Of a stretch of DNA of 64,000 nucleotides, positions 37,176-45,712 are shown piece by piece. The position numbers were made by a program, and so were the translations under genes. Position 1 is the first letter of the stretch. Each line of letters begins with the position of its first letter. The notes under the pieces are model-generated. The model saw nothing but the letters and a program-made list of their open reading frames with translations, did no database searches and was not told the origin of the DNA. This stretch comes from Methylobacterium tardum (lineage in GTDB: Bacteria; Pseudomonadota; Alphaproteobacteria; Rhizobiales; Beijerinckiaceae): assembly GCF_023546765.1 (NCBI RefSeq), contig NZ_CP097484.1, forward strand, positions 124,001 to 188,000. Reading direction: 5' to 3'.

Positions 37176-37818
37176 CAGGCTCCCGCCTCCTGCATCGTCC
37201 GATGGGCCCGCTCGACCGCGGCCGGATCCTGCAGCCAGAGCCCGCTCTCGAGCCCGACGAACTCGGCACCTGTCGCGGACAAGGACGCGATCTCGTCGGC
37301 AGCCGCCGCGACGGCGATGCACGGGTCTCGAAAATCTCCGCCCACCACGAGGCGCGCGCCAGCACACCCTCGGGATCAGGGGCGATGCCGTCCGGATAGA
37401 GGCCGCCGAACATCAGGTAGTCGATGCCCGCTTCGCCGGCCTCCATAGCCGCATGCTTCGTCTCGATGCCGCCGGCGCCGAGGATGCGCCCCTCCTTCAA
37501 CCGGCCGCGCAGGTCCCTGAGGTCGCGCGGCTTGTCGACATGGATGCCGTCGGCACCGCCGCGGATCGCCACCGCGGCCAGATCGCCGACGAAGCCTGGG
37601 CAGGCCACGACCAGCGCGGCGCCGTGCTCCTGCGCAACCGGTGCGACCTGTTTCACGCGGGCAACCAGTGCGCGCTCGTCGGCCGCGGCGAGCCGCAGGA
37701 TCACCGCGGCGACATCGCCGCTCCCGCACGCACCCTTCAGGGCGGCTACGAAACCGTCGAGGTCGGCGGCGTCGAGACCGTGGGGCCCGAGCAGGGCGAG
37801 ACGCGCATCGTTGCTCAT
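37175..37818 (-). pseudogene. ThiE-like (thiamine phosphate synthase family) protein, frameshifted
   Basis: A 214-residue TIM-barrel of the thiamine-phosphate synthase/TenI superfamily: VVACPGFVGDLAAVAIRGGADGIHVDK, then AGGIETKHAAMEAGEAGIDYLMFGGLYP, the typical phosphate-binding end, then WWAEIF. A single C is missing from the run at 37323-37325; restoring it yields ETPCIAVAAAADEIASLSATGAEFVGLESG and the stop at 37175. It lacks several catalytic residues I expect in true ThiE (for example the clear Lys/Asp set), so the activity is uncertain. Its stop overlaps the Sel1 gene start, and fba is 20 bases upstream, so it belongs to the same operon. Confidence 0.78.
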
Positions 37819-37837
37819 CGCGAGGGGCTGCGCGGTC

Positions 37838-38908
37838 TTATCGGGCGCCGATCTTCGGATTGAGCGCGCCGCTGGCGTAGCGCTTGGCCATCTCGGCGAC
37901 CGAGATCGGCCGGATCTTCGAGCCCTTGCCGGCGGTGTTGAACTCCTCGAAGCGCTGCTTGCAGAGCTTCGTCATCGCCTCCATGGCAGGCTTCAGGTAC
38001 TTGCGCGGGTCGAACTCGGACGGGTTCTCGGTCAGGACCTTCCGGATCTGGCCGGTCATCGCCATGCGGTTATCCGTGTCGATGTTGATCTTGCGCACGC
38101 CGTGCTTGATGCCGCGCTGGATCTCCTCGACCGGGACGCCCCAGGTCGGCTTCATCTGACCGCCGTACTGGTTGATGATGTCCTGCAGGTCCTGCGGCAC
38201 CGACGAGGAGCCGTGCATGACGAGGTGGGTCGTCGGCAGGCGGCGGTGGATCTCCTCGATCACGTTCATCGCCAGCACCTCGCCGTCGGGCTTGCGGGTG
38301 AACTTGTAGGCGCCGTGGCTCGTGCCCATCGCCACCGCCAGCGCGTCCACCTTGGTGGCCTCGGCGAACTTCACCGCCTCGTCCGGGTCGGTCAGGAGCT
38401 GGTCGTGGCTGAGCGTGCCCTCGGCGCCGTGGCCGTCCTCGGCCTCACCCTGGCCGCTCTCCAGCGAGCCGAGCACGCCCAGCTCGCCCTCGACCGAGAC
38501 GCCCGCCCAGTGGGCCATCTTGGTGACGTTGCGGGTGATCTCGACGTTGTAATTGTAGTCGGCGGGTGTCTTGCCGTCGGCCTTCAGCGAGCCGTCCATC
38601 ATCACCGAGGTGAAGCCGTACTGGATGGCGGTGGCGCAGGTGGCTTCGTTGTTGCCGTGGTCGAGATGCATGCAGACCGGGATGTGCGGGTAGATCTCGG
38701 CGAGGCCGTCGATCAGCTTGGCCAGCACGACGTCGTTGGCGTAGGCGCGGGCGCCGCGGCTCGCCTGCAGGATCACGGGCGAATCCGTGGCGTCGGCCGC
38801 CGCCATGATGGCGAGCCCCTGCTCCATGTTGTTCAGGTTGAAGGCGGGCACGCCGTACTCGTGCTCAGCGGCGTGATCGAGGAGCTGCCGGAGGGTGATG
38901 CGTGCCAT
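37838..38908 (-). CDS. fba: Class II fructose-bisphosphate aldolase
   Basis: Zn-dependent aldol cleavage/condensation of fructose-1,6-bisphosphate (glyceraldehyde-3-P + DHAP). The 356-residue protein has the class II features MHLDHGNN with the zinc-binding His and the catalytic Asp, [39 protein letters not shown], and GTSHGAYKF for the second His. It matches the Calvin-cycle-subtype aldolase outline (length 340-360). It forms the end of a minus-strand set gap, pgk, small genes, fba, then thiE-like and Sel1. Confidence 0.95.
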   Translation of the reverse strand: MARITLRQLLDHAAEHEYGVPAFNLNNMEQGLAIMAAADATDSPVILQASRGARAYANDVVLAKLIDGLAEIYPHIPVCMHLDHGNNEATCATAIQYGFTSVMMDGSLKADGKTPADYNYNVEITRNVTKMAHWAGVSVEGELGVLGSLESGQGEAEDGHGAEGTLSHDQLLTDPDEAVKFAEATKVDALAVAMGTSHGAYKFTRKPDGEVLAMNVIEEIHRRLPTTHLVMHGSSSVPQDLQDIINQYGGQMKPTWGVPVEEIQRGIKHGVRKINIDTDNRMAMTGQIRKVLTENPSEFDPRKYLKPAMEAMTKLCKQRFEEFNTAGKGSKIRPISVAEMAKRYASGALNPKIGAR

Positions 38909-39060
38909 CGTGCGTGTCTTCCCGTTTCCGTGTGGTCGTCTGCCCGATCGCCGATGGCGCCGTGCGGCGCTCAGCTGAGCTGTATCGTATCGCTCTGCCG
39001 AGAGCCTTGCTTTCGGTCAATCTCAGACGCCGAGTTGCGCATTCCTGCGCTGGATGATCC

Positions 39061-39318
39061 TCAACTCGTTCTGCTCTCCAGGGCCGGGACGCGTCCCTCG
39101 AACTCGCTGACCCGCGCGTCGAAATCGCCGGCCGCGGCGCGCATCATCACGGGCATCCCGGCCGCGATCCGACGATCCTCGCATATGCCGAGATCAAGGC
39201 GATCGATCCGCGCCTCAAGCCTGTCGAAGCGCGTCACCGTCTCGGCCCGCAGATCCGCCAGGCTCGCCTGGATGCCCTTCAGGATCTCGAAGGTCGCGTT
39301 CTCCACGGTGTCACCCAT
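39061..39318 (-). CDS. Small coiled-coil protein, unknown function
   Basis: An 85-residue acidic protein starting at the ATG at 39318. Residues 8-40 (ATFEILKGIQASLADLRAE, then TVTRFDRLEARIDRLDL) have a heptad pattern of a coiled coil. There is no signal peptide and no family I recognise. It sits in the gap between pgk (39396) and fba (38908). A longer frame to 39651 overlaps pgk and has no support. The spacing suggests it may be co-transcribed with pgk. Confidence 0.55.
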   Translation of the reverse strand: MGDTVENATFEILKGIQASLADLRAETVTRFDRLEARIDRLDLGICEDRRIAAGMPVMMRAAAGDFDARVSEFEGRVPALESRTS

Positions 39319-39395
39319 CGACAAGGCTCCCCGGCTGATAAACGCCGCCATCATAGATGGGATCGCGCCGCCGGGGGAGGAGTGCAAGGGCGGTC

Positions 39396-40598
39396 TCAGC
39401 CCTTCGCCCGCAGCGCCTCGACGCCCGGCAGGGCCTTGCCTTCCAGCCATTCGAGGAACGCACCGCCGGCCGTTGAGACGTAGGTGAAGTCCTGCGCGAC
39501 GCCGGCATGGTTCAGGGCGGCCACGGTGTCGCCGCCGCCTGCCACCGAGACGAGGTGGCCGGCCTTCGTCCGCCCGGCCGCGTGCTTGGCGGCGGCGACC
39601 GTGGCGGCGTCGAACGGCGCGAGCTCGAACGCGCCCAGCGGGCCGTTCCACACCAGGGTCTTGGCCTCGTCGATGGCGGCGTTGATTTCGGCAACCGAGC
39701 GCGGGCCGGCATCGAGGATCATGCTGGCTTCCGGCACAGCGTCCACCGACACCGTGTCGTGCGGAGCCTGCGCCTTGAATTCCGTCGCGGCGACGGCGTC
39801 CACCGGTAGGATGATCCGGCAGCCGGCCTTCTCGGCCGCCGCCAGGATCCGGGTCGCGGTCTCCGCGAGATCCTTCTCGCAGAGGGACTTGCCGACGGAC
39901 TTGCCCTGCGCGTGCAGGAAGGTGTTGGCCATGCCGCCGCCGATCACCAGCATGTCGACCTTGGCGACGAGGTTCTCCAGAAGATCGATCTTGGACGACA
40001 CCTTGGCGCCGCCGACCAGCGCGATCACCGGGCGCTGGGGCGATTCCAGGCCCTTGGTGAGGGCCTCGAGCTCGGCCTGCATCTCGCGGCCGGCATAGGC
40101 CGGCAGTCGGTGCGCCAGCCCCTCGGTGGAGGCGTGGGCGCGGTGGGCCGCCGAGAAAGCTTCGTTGACGTAGACGTCACCGTTCGCCGCCAGCGCGTCC
40201 GCGAAGGCCGCCTCGTTCTTCTCCTCGCCCGGATGGTAGCGGGTGTTCTCGAGGAGCAGGACATCGCCGTCCTTGAGGGCTGCCACGGCCTGCGCGGCCG
40301 CCTCGCCGACGCAATCCGCCGCGAAGGCGACCTCGCGTCCCAGCGCCGCCGCCAGCGCCGGGACCACCGGTTCCAGCGAGTCCTTCGGCTCGCGCTTGCC
40401 CTTCGGACGGCCGAAATGGGCGAGCAGGATCACCTTCGCGCCCTTCTCGGCGACCTCGCGGATCGTCGGCGCGACGCGCGCGATGCGGGTCGCGTCGGTC
40501 ACGCGACCGTTCTCCATCGGCACGTTCAGGTCGACGCGCATGAGAACCCGCTTGCCCGTGAGGGAGCCGGCGTCGTCGAGAGTACGAAAGGCGCTCAT
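39396..40598 (-). CDS. pgk: Phosphoglycerate kinase
   Basis: Transfers phosphate from 1,3-bisphosphoglycerate to ADP (or the reverse in gluconeogenesis and autotrophy). The 400-residue protein starts at Met 40598 and has [49 protein letters not shown], the hinge [15 protein letters not shown] and the ADP-site GGGDTVAAL. Upstream on the same strand is a membrane coiled-coil gene and then gap. In serine-cycle methylotrophs this enzyme is mainly gluconeogenic. Confidence 0.96.
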   Translation of the reverse strand: MSAFRTLDDAGSLTGKRVLMRVDLNVPMENGRVTDATRIARVAPTIREVAEKGAKVILLAHFGRPKGKREPKDSLEPVVPALAAALGREVAFAADCVGEAAAQAVAALKDGDVLLLENTRYHPGEEKNEAAFADALAANGDVYVNEAFSAAHRAHASTEGLAHRLPAYAGREMQAELEALTKGLESPQRPVIALVGGAKVSSKIDLLENLVAKVDMLVIGGGMANTFLHAQGKSVGKSLCEKDLAETATRILAAAEKAGCRIILPVDAVAATEFKAQAPHDTVSVDAVPEASMILDAGPRSVAEINAAIDEAKTLVWNGPLGAFELAPFDAATVAAAKHAAGRTKAGHLVSVAGGGDTVAALNHAGVAQDFTYVSTAGGAFLEWLEGKALPGVEALRAKG

Positions 40599-40633
40599 GC
40601 GGTCTGTTGCGGTCCTGTACGGGGCGACGGGGA

Positions 40634-41101
40634 TTATTGGACGGTCGTGCCGATGGCGGCGCGCTGCGGCAGCAGGCGGTCGAGGTTGAGCCGCTGGACG
40701 GCGACCATCAGGACCACGGTCAGAATGGCAGTGATGACGGCAGTGAGGACCAGGGCGCCGGTCCCGGGCAGGCGCCGGGTGCGCTCGGCCAGACCGCGCA
40801 TTTCCGTCCGGAGCGCCGCGAGGTCGGATTGGCGCGCGGATTCGTTCATCCGGTTCGCGGCATTCTCGACCTTGTCCTCGACGCGGGACAGCAGCGCCTC
40901 GGAGCGGGCATACTTGTCCTCGATGCGCGAGCACTTGTCCTCGATCCGCGCGAGCTGGTCGAAGAGCTGATTGGCCGGGAGCGCGTGCGACGGCGCGGTA
41001 TTGGCCGGGGCAACAGGCGTGGCGGGCGGTGGCGGAGCCGGCCGTGGTGCGGGCGGCACGAATTCCGGCCCGGCTGACGTGCCCTGCGAAGCGTCGGTCA
41101 T
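40634..41101 (-). CDS. Membrane-anchored coiled-coil protein, unknown function
   Basis: A 155-residue protein: a Pro/Ala-rich unstructured N-terminus ([17 protein letters not shown]), a long amphipathic coiled coil ([21 protein letters not shown] to [12 protein letters not shown]), and one transmembrane helix near the C-terminus ([21 protein letters not shown]). The coil repeats IEDK three times at regular distances. It lies between pgk and gap on the same strand, 35 bases before pgk and 89 after gap, so it is likely co-transcribed with glycolytic genes. No known family. Confidence 0.6.
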   Translation of the reverse strand: MTDASQGTSAGPEFVPPAPRPAPPPPATPVAPANTAPSHALPANQLFDQLARIEDKCSRIEDKYARSEALLSRVEDKVENAANRMNESARQSDLAALRTEMRGLAERTRRLPGTGALVLTAVITAILTVVLMVAVQRLNLDRLLPQRAAIGTTVQ

Positions 41102-41190
41102 CCCTGAAGAGTCCCTGGTTCGAAGTAAGGCCGTCCAGTGGAAGGCGCGGCCGCCGGCCTCTCACGAGGCGGCGACCGCGGCAAGGCAGT

Positions 41191-42195
41191 TCAGATGAGT
41201 TTGGCCATCGCCACGGCCGTGTCAGCCATGCGGTTCGAGAAGCCCCACTCGTTGTCGTACCACGTCAGGATGCGCACCAGCACGCCGTCCATCACCTTGG
41301 TCTGATCGAGGTGGAACGTCGGCGAGTGCGGATCGTGGTTGAAGTCAATCGAGACGTTCGGCCGGTCGGTCACGCCGAGCACGCCCTTGAGCGGGCCCGC
41401 CGCGGCGGCCTTGATGGCGTCGTTGATCTCCTGAACCGTGGTCGCGCGCTTGGCCGTGAACACGAGGTCGACCGCCGAAACGTTGGGGGTCGGCACGCGG
41501 ATCGCGGTCCCGTCGAGCTTGCCCTTCAGCTCCGGCAGGACGAGGCCGACAGCCTTGGCGGCGCCGGTCGAGGTCGGGATCATCGAGAGCGCCGCGGCGC
41601 GGGCCCGGTAGAGATCCTTGTGCATCTGGTCCAGCGAGGGCTGGTCGTTGGTGTAGGAGTGGATCGTGGTCATGAAGCCGCGCTCGATGCCCACGGCCTC
41701 GTCCAGCACCTTCGCCACCGGGGCGAGGCAGTTCGTGGTGCAGGACGCGTTCGAGACCACGAGGTGCTCGCGCGACAGCTTGTCGTGATTGACGCCGTAG
41801 ACCACCGTCAGGTCGGCGCCGTCAGCCGGGGCCGAGACGAGGACGCGCTTGGCGCCGGCGTCGAGATGGGCCTTGGCCTTGTCCTTCGAGGTGAAGATGC
41901 CAGTGCATTCCAGCGCGATGTCGACGCCGAGATCGCGGTGGGGCAGCTCGGCCGGGTTGCGCACGGCCGTGACCTTGATGCGCTTGCCGTTCACCACCAG
42001 GAACTCGCCGTCCACAGCGACCTCGCCGGGGAAGCGGCCGTGCACCGAGTCGTAGCGGAGCAGGTGGGCGTTGGTCTCCACCGGGCCGAGATCGTTGATC
42101 GCCACGACCTCGATGTCGGTGCGGCCGGCTTCCGCGATCGCCCGCAGGACATTGCGGCCGATGCGTCCGAACCCGTTGATGGCAACCTTCGTCAC
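41191..42195 (-). CDS. gap: Glyceraldehyde-3-phosphate dehydrogenase, type I
   Basis: NAD(P)-dependent oxidation/phosphorylation of glyceraldehyde-3-phosphate. The 334-residue protein has the N-terminal NAD-binding [17 protein letters not shown] and the catalytic Cys in [15 protein letters not shown], with the partner His in the following HSYTNDQ. It is the first gene of the run gap, coiled-coil gene, pgk. In many alphaproteobacteria tkt precedes gap; it is not here, and the DUF4164 and zapA genes are divergent upstream. Confidence 0.96.
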   Translation of the reverse strand: MTKVAINGFGRIGRNVLRAIAEAGRTDIEVVAINDLGPVETNAHLLRYDSVHGRFPGEVAVDGEFLVVNGKRIKVTAVRNPAELPHRDLGVDIALECTGIFTSKDKAKAHLDAGAKRVLVSAPADGADLTVVYGVNHDKLSREHLVVSNASCTTNCLAPVAKVLDEAVGIERGFMTTIHSYTNDQPSLDQMHKDLYRARAAALSMIPTSTGAAKAVGLVLPELKGKLDGTAIRVPTPNVSAVDLVFTAKRATTVQEINDAIKAAAAGPLKGVLGVTDRPNVSIDFNHDPHSPTFHLDQTKVMDGVLVRILTWYDNEWGFSNRMADTAVAMAKLI

Positions 42196-42635
42196 GGCGT
42201 GACTCCTTCCTGATGCGGCGCACCGCGCGCCGGACCGCTGGGTGCGGTCCGCGGGGCGGTCTCTGCGGCCCGCCGCCGTGCCGGGCGGATCTGGGCGGGC
42301 GGGTTTGAACCTGCGATGAACCGGCCCGGGTTAAGCCGCGCTCCGCCGCCAGGGACCGTCGAAGCGGACGGCGCAGGCTGAGGCCTCGGGACTGTCACGG
42401 ATCGGCTATCCGGCCTGTCTCGCGCGGACCCTCTCGGGAGCGCGCGGCTGTCTAGCATGGCGCCCCTAGCTGTCAAACGCGCGGCCATGACAAACCTCAT
42501 CGATCCACCGACCAATAAACAAGGATTGCCACGTTCCATTACGCGGCCGGATCGATCACGGTGCGGGACGCCATTTCGGACTGGAAATCCAGCAGCATTC
42601 GACGGAAAGCTTCGCCTCGAGGCGGACACAACACC
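42196..42635. other. Divergent intergenic region between gap and DUF4164
   Basis: About 440 bases without a credible gene. It must hold promoters for gap and for the DUF4164-zapA pair, but I see no unambiguous -35/-10, operator or hairpin. A tkt gene, often located here in related bacteria, is absent. Confidence 0.5.
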
Positions 42636-42920
42636 ATGGCCGACGCGACCGAACCCGATTCCATCGATGAAGCCCTCGCGCGTCTGGACGCGGCCCTGAG
42701 CCGCCTGGATGCCGTGGTCACCCGCCGGATCGAGACGGCGGCCCAGCCCGACGACCGGGACGCTGAGCTCGCCCTCATGGACGAGGATCGGACGCGCCTG
42801 GCCGCTGCCCTCGATGCGGCGAGCGCCCGCCTCGCCGAGGTCTCGGCCACCACCGGCGAGGTCGGCCAGCGGCTCGATCGAGCCATCGAGACCGTCCAGG
42901 ATGTGCTCGGACGCGCCTGA
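42636..42920 (+). CDS. DUF4164 family coiled-coil protein
   Basis: A 94-residue protein of the DUF4164 family, located next to zapA in alphaproteobacteria. Two helices with heptad character, DEALARLDAALSRLDAVVTRRIE and LAAALDAASARLAEVSATTG, suggest a short coiled coil. The start is the ATG at 42636; the longer open frame starts in noncoding sequence. The next gene, zapA, begins 19 bases after its stop. A role around the Z-ring is inferred from its constant linkage. Confidence 0.85.
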   Translation: MADATEPDSIDEALARLDAALSRLDAVVTRRIETAAQPDDRDAELALMDEDRTRLAAALDAASARLAEVSATTGEVGQRLDRAIETVQDVLGRA

Positions 42921-42938
42921 GGCGGACGGCCCCGTCAT

Positions 42939-43346
42939 TTGAGCATTCATCCGAGCAGCCCGTCGGAGCAGCCCTTGCCGCAGATCAACGTGACCATCGA
43001 CGGCCGCAGCTACCGCATGGCCTGCGGCGTGGGCGAGGAAGCCCATCTTACCGGCCTTGCCGCGACCCTGGACACGCGCATCGGCGAGATGCGCAAGAAT
43101 TTCGGCGAGATCGGCGACATGCGCCTCCAGGTGATGGCCGCCCTCACGATCGCCGACGAAGTGTCCGAGTTGCGTGGACGGCTCACAACGCTGGAGGCAC
43201 AGGTGTCCGAGCTGCGCCACGCCACGGAGACCGCCGAACGGGGGCGCGCGGAGGATGCCGAGCGGGCCGCGACGGGGATCGGCCGTGCGGCCGAGCGGAT
43301 CGGCCGACTGGCGGAAGCGCTCGGGGGATCTGCCGCGCGCGGTTGA
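42939..43346 (+). CDS. zapA: Cell division protein ZapA
   Basis: Small protein that binds FtsZ and promotes Z-ring bundling. The 135-residue protein has the family N-terminus PQINVTIDGRSYRMACG, then EEAHLTGLAATLDTRIGEMR and the coiled-coil C-terminus. The listed start is TTG at 42939; a second TTG at 42975, just before PQINVT, would fit the family length better, so the start is uncertain. 19 bases separate it from DUF4164. I looked for 6S RNA, which often follows zapA in alphaproteobacteria, but the 107-base gap is too short for one. Confidence 0.88.
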   Translation: MSIHPSSPSEQPLPQINVTIDGRSYRMACGVGEEAHLTGLAATLDTRIGEMRKNFGEIGDMRLQVMAALTIADEVSELRGRLTTLEAQVSELRHATETAERGRAEDAERAATGIGRAAERIGRLAEALGGSAARG

Positions 43347-43453
43347 GCGCGACGTCGATCGGCTTAGCTATCCGAGCGGTCGGAAGACAGGCCGGCCTCG
43401 CGTCTCGCCGTCCCAGCTCCGCGCTGGGGCAGACGCACGCCCGGCAACGCGTC

Positions 43454-44122
43454 TCAGCCGGTCTCGGCGATGTAGCGGCCGAGGGCGGCCGCGGCCCGGA
43501 GCATGTGGGCGCGCATGCGGCGCGCCGCCGTCTCGCCGTCCCCTTCCGCGATCGCCGCCAGGATCTCACCGTGCTCCTCCCGCGAGCGTCGGATCCGGTC
43601 GGCGTGGCGCAGCTGCGTGCGCCGGAAGGCGGCGAGGCGCTCGCGGATCGCCAGCGCCTGCTCGGCCATGAAGCCGTTGTGGGTCGCCGTGTAGAGCGCT
43701 TCGTGAAAGGTACGGTTGAAGCGGTCGTAGGCGTCGACGTCGCCCGCCTCCACCGCGCGGGCGGATTCCTCGTGCAGCTCCATGAGCTGCCCCCGCTCGA
43801 GGGGCGTCATCCGGTAGGTGGCCAGCCGCGCGCACATCGCCTCGATCTCGGCGGTGGTCTCGAACATGTCGGCGATCCGCTGCGGCGTCAGGCGCGCCAC
43901 GACGACGCCCCGGCGGGGCCGGATCTCCACCAGCCCCGAGGCCGCGAGCTGACGCAAAGCCTCGCGAACGGGCGTGCGCGAGGCGCCGTAACGGTCCGCG
44001 AGGTTCTGCTCGTCGAGGGCCGTGCCGGCCGCGATCGTCCCCGACGCGATCGCGTCCGTGAGGGCGTCCCGGATCCGGTCCGAGAGCAGCCCGCTCTCGA
44101 TCTTCTGAAAATCTCCGTGCAT
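43454..44122 (-). CDS. GntR/FadR-type transcriptional regulator of malonate genes
   Basis: A 222-residue regulator with an N-terminal winged helix (LSDRIRDALTDAIASGTIA, the family core YGASRTPVREALRQLAASGLVEI) and an FCD ligand-binding domain with conserved Asp/His ligands (FNRTFHEALYTATHN; HGEILAAIAEGD), typical of metal-plus-organic-acid sensors. FCD regulators such as MatR and MdcY respond to malonate; the location directly beside the madLM/mdc genes implies this one does too. It lies 123 bases downstream of madM on the same strand. Confidence 0.88.
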   Translation of the reverse strand: MHGDFQKIESGLLSDRIRDALTDAIASGTIAAGTALDEQNLADRYGASRTPVREALRQLAASGLVEIRPRRGVVVARLTPQRIADMFETTAEIEAMCARLATYRMTPLERGQLMELHEESARAVEAGDVDAYDRFNRTFHEALYTATHNGFMAEQALAIRERLAAFRRTQLRHADRIRRSREEHGEILAAIAEGDGETAARRMRAHMLRAAAALGRYIAETG

Positions 44123-44245
44123 CCGCCGATCCTAGACCATCCCGCGAGCGGCGACTGCCAGTCTTCGTATCAGACGATGCGGAACCATAGCCTAATCCAC
44201 AGTGTCGGATCAGGAAACGGCACGATTCTATGCGCGGCCGCAGAC

Positions 44246-45022
44246 CTAACCGACGAGGGCGCGCACCGTCAGGAACAGGAGGGAGGGCCCGACGAGGCAG
44301 CCGATGCCGGTGTGGAACGTCGCCGTGAGCGCGCCGTAAGGCACAAGCTTCGGATCGGTCGCCGCGAGGCCACCCGCCACCCCGCTCACCGTGCCCATCA
44401 GCCCGCCATACGCCATGGCCGAGTGCGGATTGTCGAGGCCGATCAGCCGCGCCACCAGCGGCGTCCCGACCATGACCATCACCGCCTTGGTCACGCCGGT
44501 GGCGATGGACAGCGCCATCACGGTGGAATCCGCGCCGATCGCCGCCCCGGTGACCGGGCCGACGATGTAGGTGATCGCCCCCGCGCCGATCGTCGTTATC
44601 GAGACGGCATCGTGGTAGCCGAACGCCACGGCGGTCAGCGTCCCGACGATGAATGGCAGGATCGTGCCGAGGGCGAGTGCCAGCACGCCGAGCAGGCCGG
44701 CCCTTCGGGCCTCGATCACATCCACCTCGAAGGCCGTGGCGACGATGGCGAAGTCGCGCAGCATCGCCCCGCCCATGAGGCCGATCCCGGCGAGCGCCGG
44801 GATGTCCGCGAGGCCCTTCTTCCCGCCCGTGTAGAGCCCGCCGACATAGGCCAGCACCAGGCCCAGCACGATCGCGATGGCCGAGCCGTGGACGCGGCCG
44901 TTGGTGAGGTGCTTCGCGGCATAGTTCGAGACGAGGATCAGCGTCCCGACCACCGCGAAGGCGGCCACGAGGCTCTGCTCGATGAAGACATGCTCGATGC
45001 CGTGCCAGATCTCGTGACCCAT
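44246..45022 (-). CDS. madM: Malonate transporter subunit MadM
   Basis: The larger of two subunits of a sodium-dependent malonate carrier. The 258-residue protein has multiple hydrophobic helices (VAAFAVVGTLILVSNYAA, AIAIVLGLVLAYVGGLY, IGLMGGAMLRDFAIVA, LGVLALALGTILPFIVG and more), consistent with nine or so spans and no signal peptide. The start is the ATG at 45022, five bases after the madL stop. Transport of malonate feeds the decarboxylase encoded divergently. Confidence 0.92.
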   Translation of the reverse strand: MGHEIWHGIEHVFIEQSLVAAFAVVGTLILVSNYAAKHLTNGRVHGSAIAIVLGLVLAYVGGLYTGGKKGLADIPALAGIGLMGGAMLRDFAIVATAFEVDVIEARRAGLLGVLALALGTILPFIVGTLTAVAFGYHDAVSITTIGAGAITYIVGPVTGAAIGADSTVMALSIATGVTKAVMVMVGTPLVARLIGLDNPHSAMAYGGLMGTVSGVAGGLAATDPKLVPYGALTATFHTGIGCLVGPSLLFLTVRALVG

Positions 45023-45027
45023 GGCGT

Positions 45028-45486
45028 TCAGCCCTCCCTGGCGACGACCGGCGCAGCCCGTGTGGCGTCGGGAGCGTCGGCATCCCCGCCGATCACCGAT
45101 CCACCGTGCTCGACGGCGGCGCTGCCCGGACCACGGCGGCCGATCCGGCTGAGCAGGGCCACGGCGCCGAAGCACAGCACCAGCGACCCGGTCGCCGCGA
45201 TCAGCACGATCGGGCCGCCGCTGACTGCAGCCACCACGTTCTGCTGGGCCGCCATGGCGACCACGATCGGGATGTACATGCCCGCCCAGAATTCGACGCC
45301 GAACTGAACGCCTCTGGTCAGGCGCCCCCGGCGGGAGAGCCAGAGCCGCGCGGCGATCAGCAGGATCATGGCGATGCCGACGCCGCCGACATTGGCCTTC
45401 ACACCGAGGACAATGCCGAGAAGGTCGCCGAGATACACGCCGATCAGCGTGCAGGCTGCGAGCAGGGCGACACCGAGGACGATCAT
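45028..45486 (-). CDS. madL: Malonate transporter subunit MadL
   Basis: The small subunit of the malonate carrier: 152 residues with four hydrophobic helices (MIVLGVALLAACTLIGVYL, VGGVGIAMILLIAARLWL, VEFWAGMYIPIVVAMAA, VLIAATGSLVLCFGAVALL) and a charged cytoplasmic tail. The ATG at 45486 is chosen since homology starts at MIVLGVALLA; the frame is open to 45696 but that part overlaps the promoter. madL, madM and the GntR gene form one minus-strand unit, divergent from mdcA. Confidence 0.92.
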   Translation of the reverse strand: MIVLGVALLAACTLIGVYLGDLLGIVLGVKANVGGVGIAMILLIAARLWLSRRGRLTRGVQFGVEFWAGMYIPIVVAMAAQQNVVAAVSGGPIVLIAATGSLVLCFGAVALLSRIGRRGPGSAAVEHGGSVIGGDADAPDATRAAPVVAREG

Positions 45487-45609
45487 CGGCGTTGACCCTT
45501 CTGCAGGGTCGTCCATCCGGCCCCGTGCGGCAGCCGCGGCGACGCGCTCGTCATGGAGCGTCTCCTTCCCGAGTCGGCCTAGCAGCCGTTCCAGTGAGTA
45601 TGCGGAACG

Positions 45610-45693
45610 TTGACAGGATCGCAATCCCGTATACGAAACTGTGATCGGACCGGCTTTGAAAATACCGAATGGACTGCTATGTCCAGTTCGGTA
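45610..45693. promoter_or_regulatory. Control region between madL and mdcA
   Basis: Two candidate operators for the linked GntR/FadR-type regulator lie in the 226-base divergent gap. CGTATACG at 45628-45635 contains GTATAC, the central core of operators bound by many FadR-subfamily GntR proteins, including MatR. At 45663-45693 a longer inverted repeat, TACCGAATGGAC and GTCCAGTTCGGTA, is 12 of 13 symmetric. A promoter-like TTGAAA (45655-45660) and TATGTC (45678-45683), 17 bases apart and toward mdcA, overlap the repeat, so binding would block transcription. Confidence 0.55.
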
Positions 45694-45712
45694 CACTTAT
45701 TGGAGCGCGCGA

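Noticed and set aside
43347..43453. 6S RNA downstream of zapA
   Set aside because: The gap is 107 bases, shorter than a 6S RNA, and I see no 6S-like structure.
43343..45307. 654-residue plus-strand open frame
   Set aside because: It is antisense to the GntR, madM and madL genes and is low-complexity.
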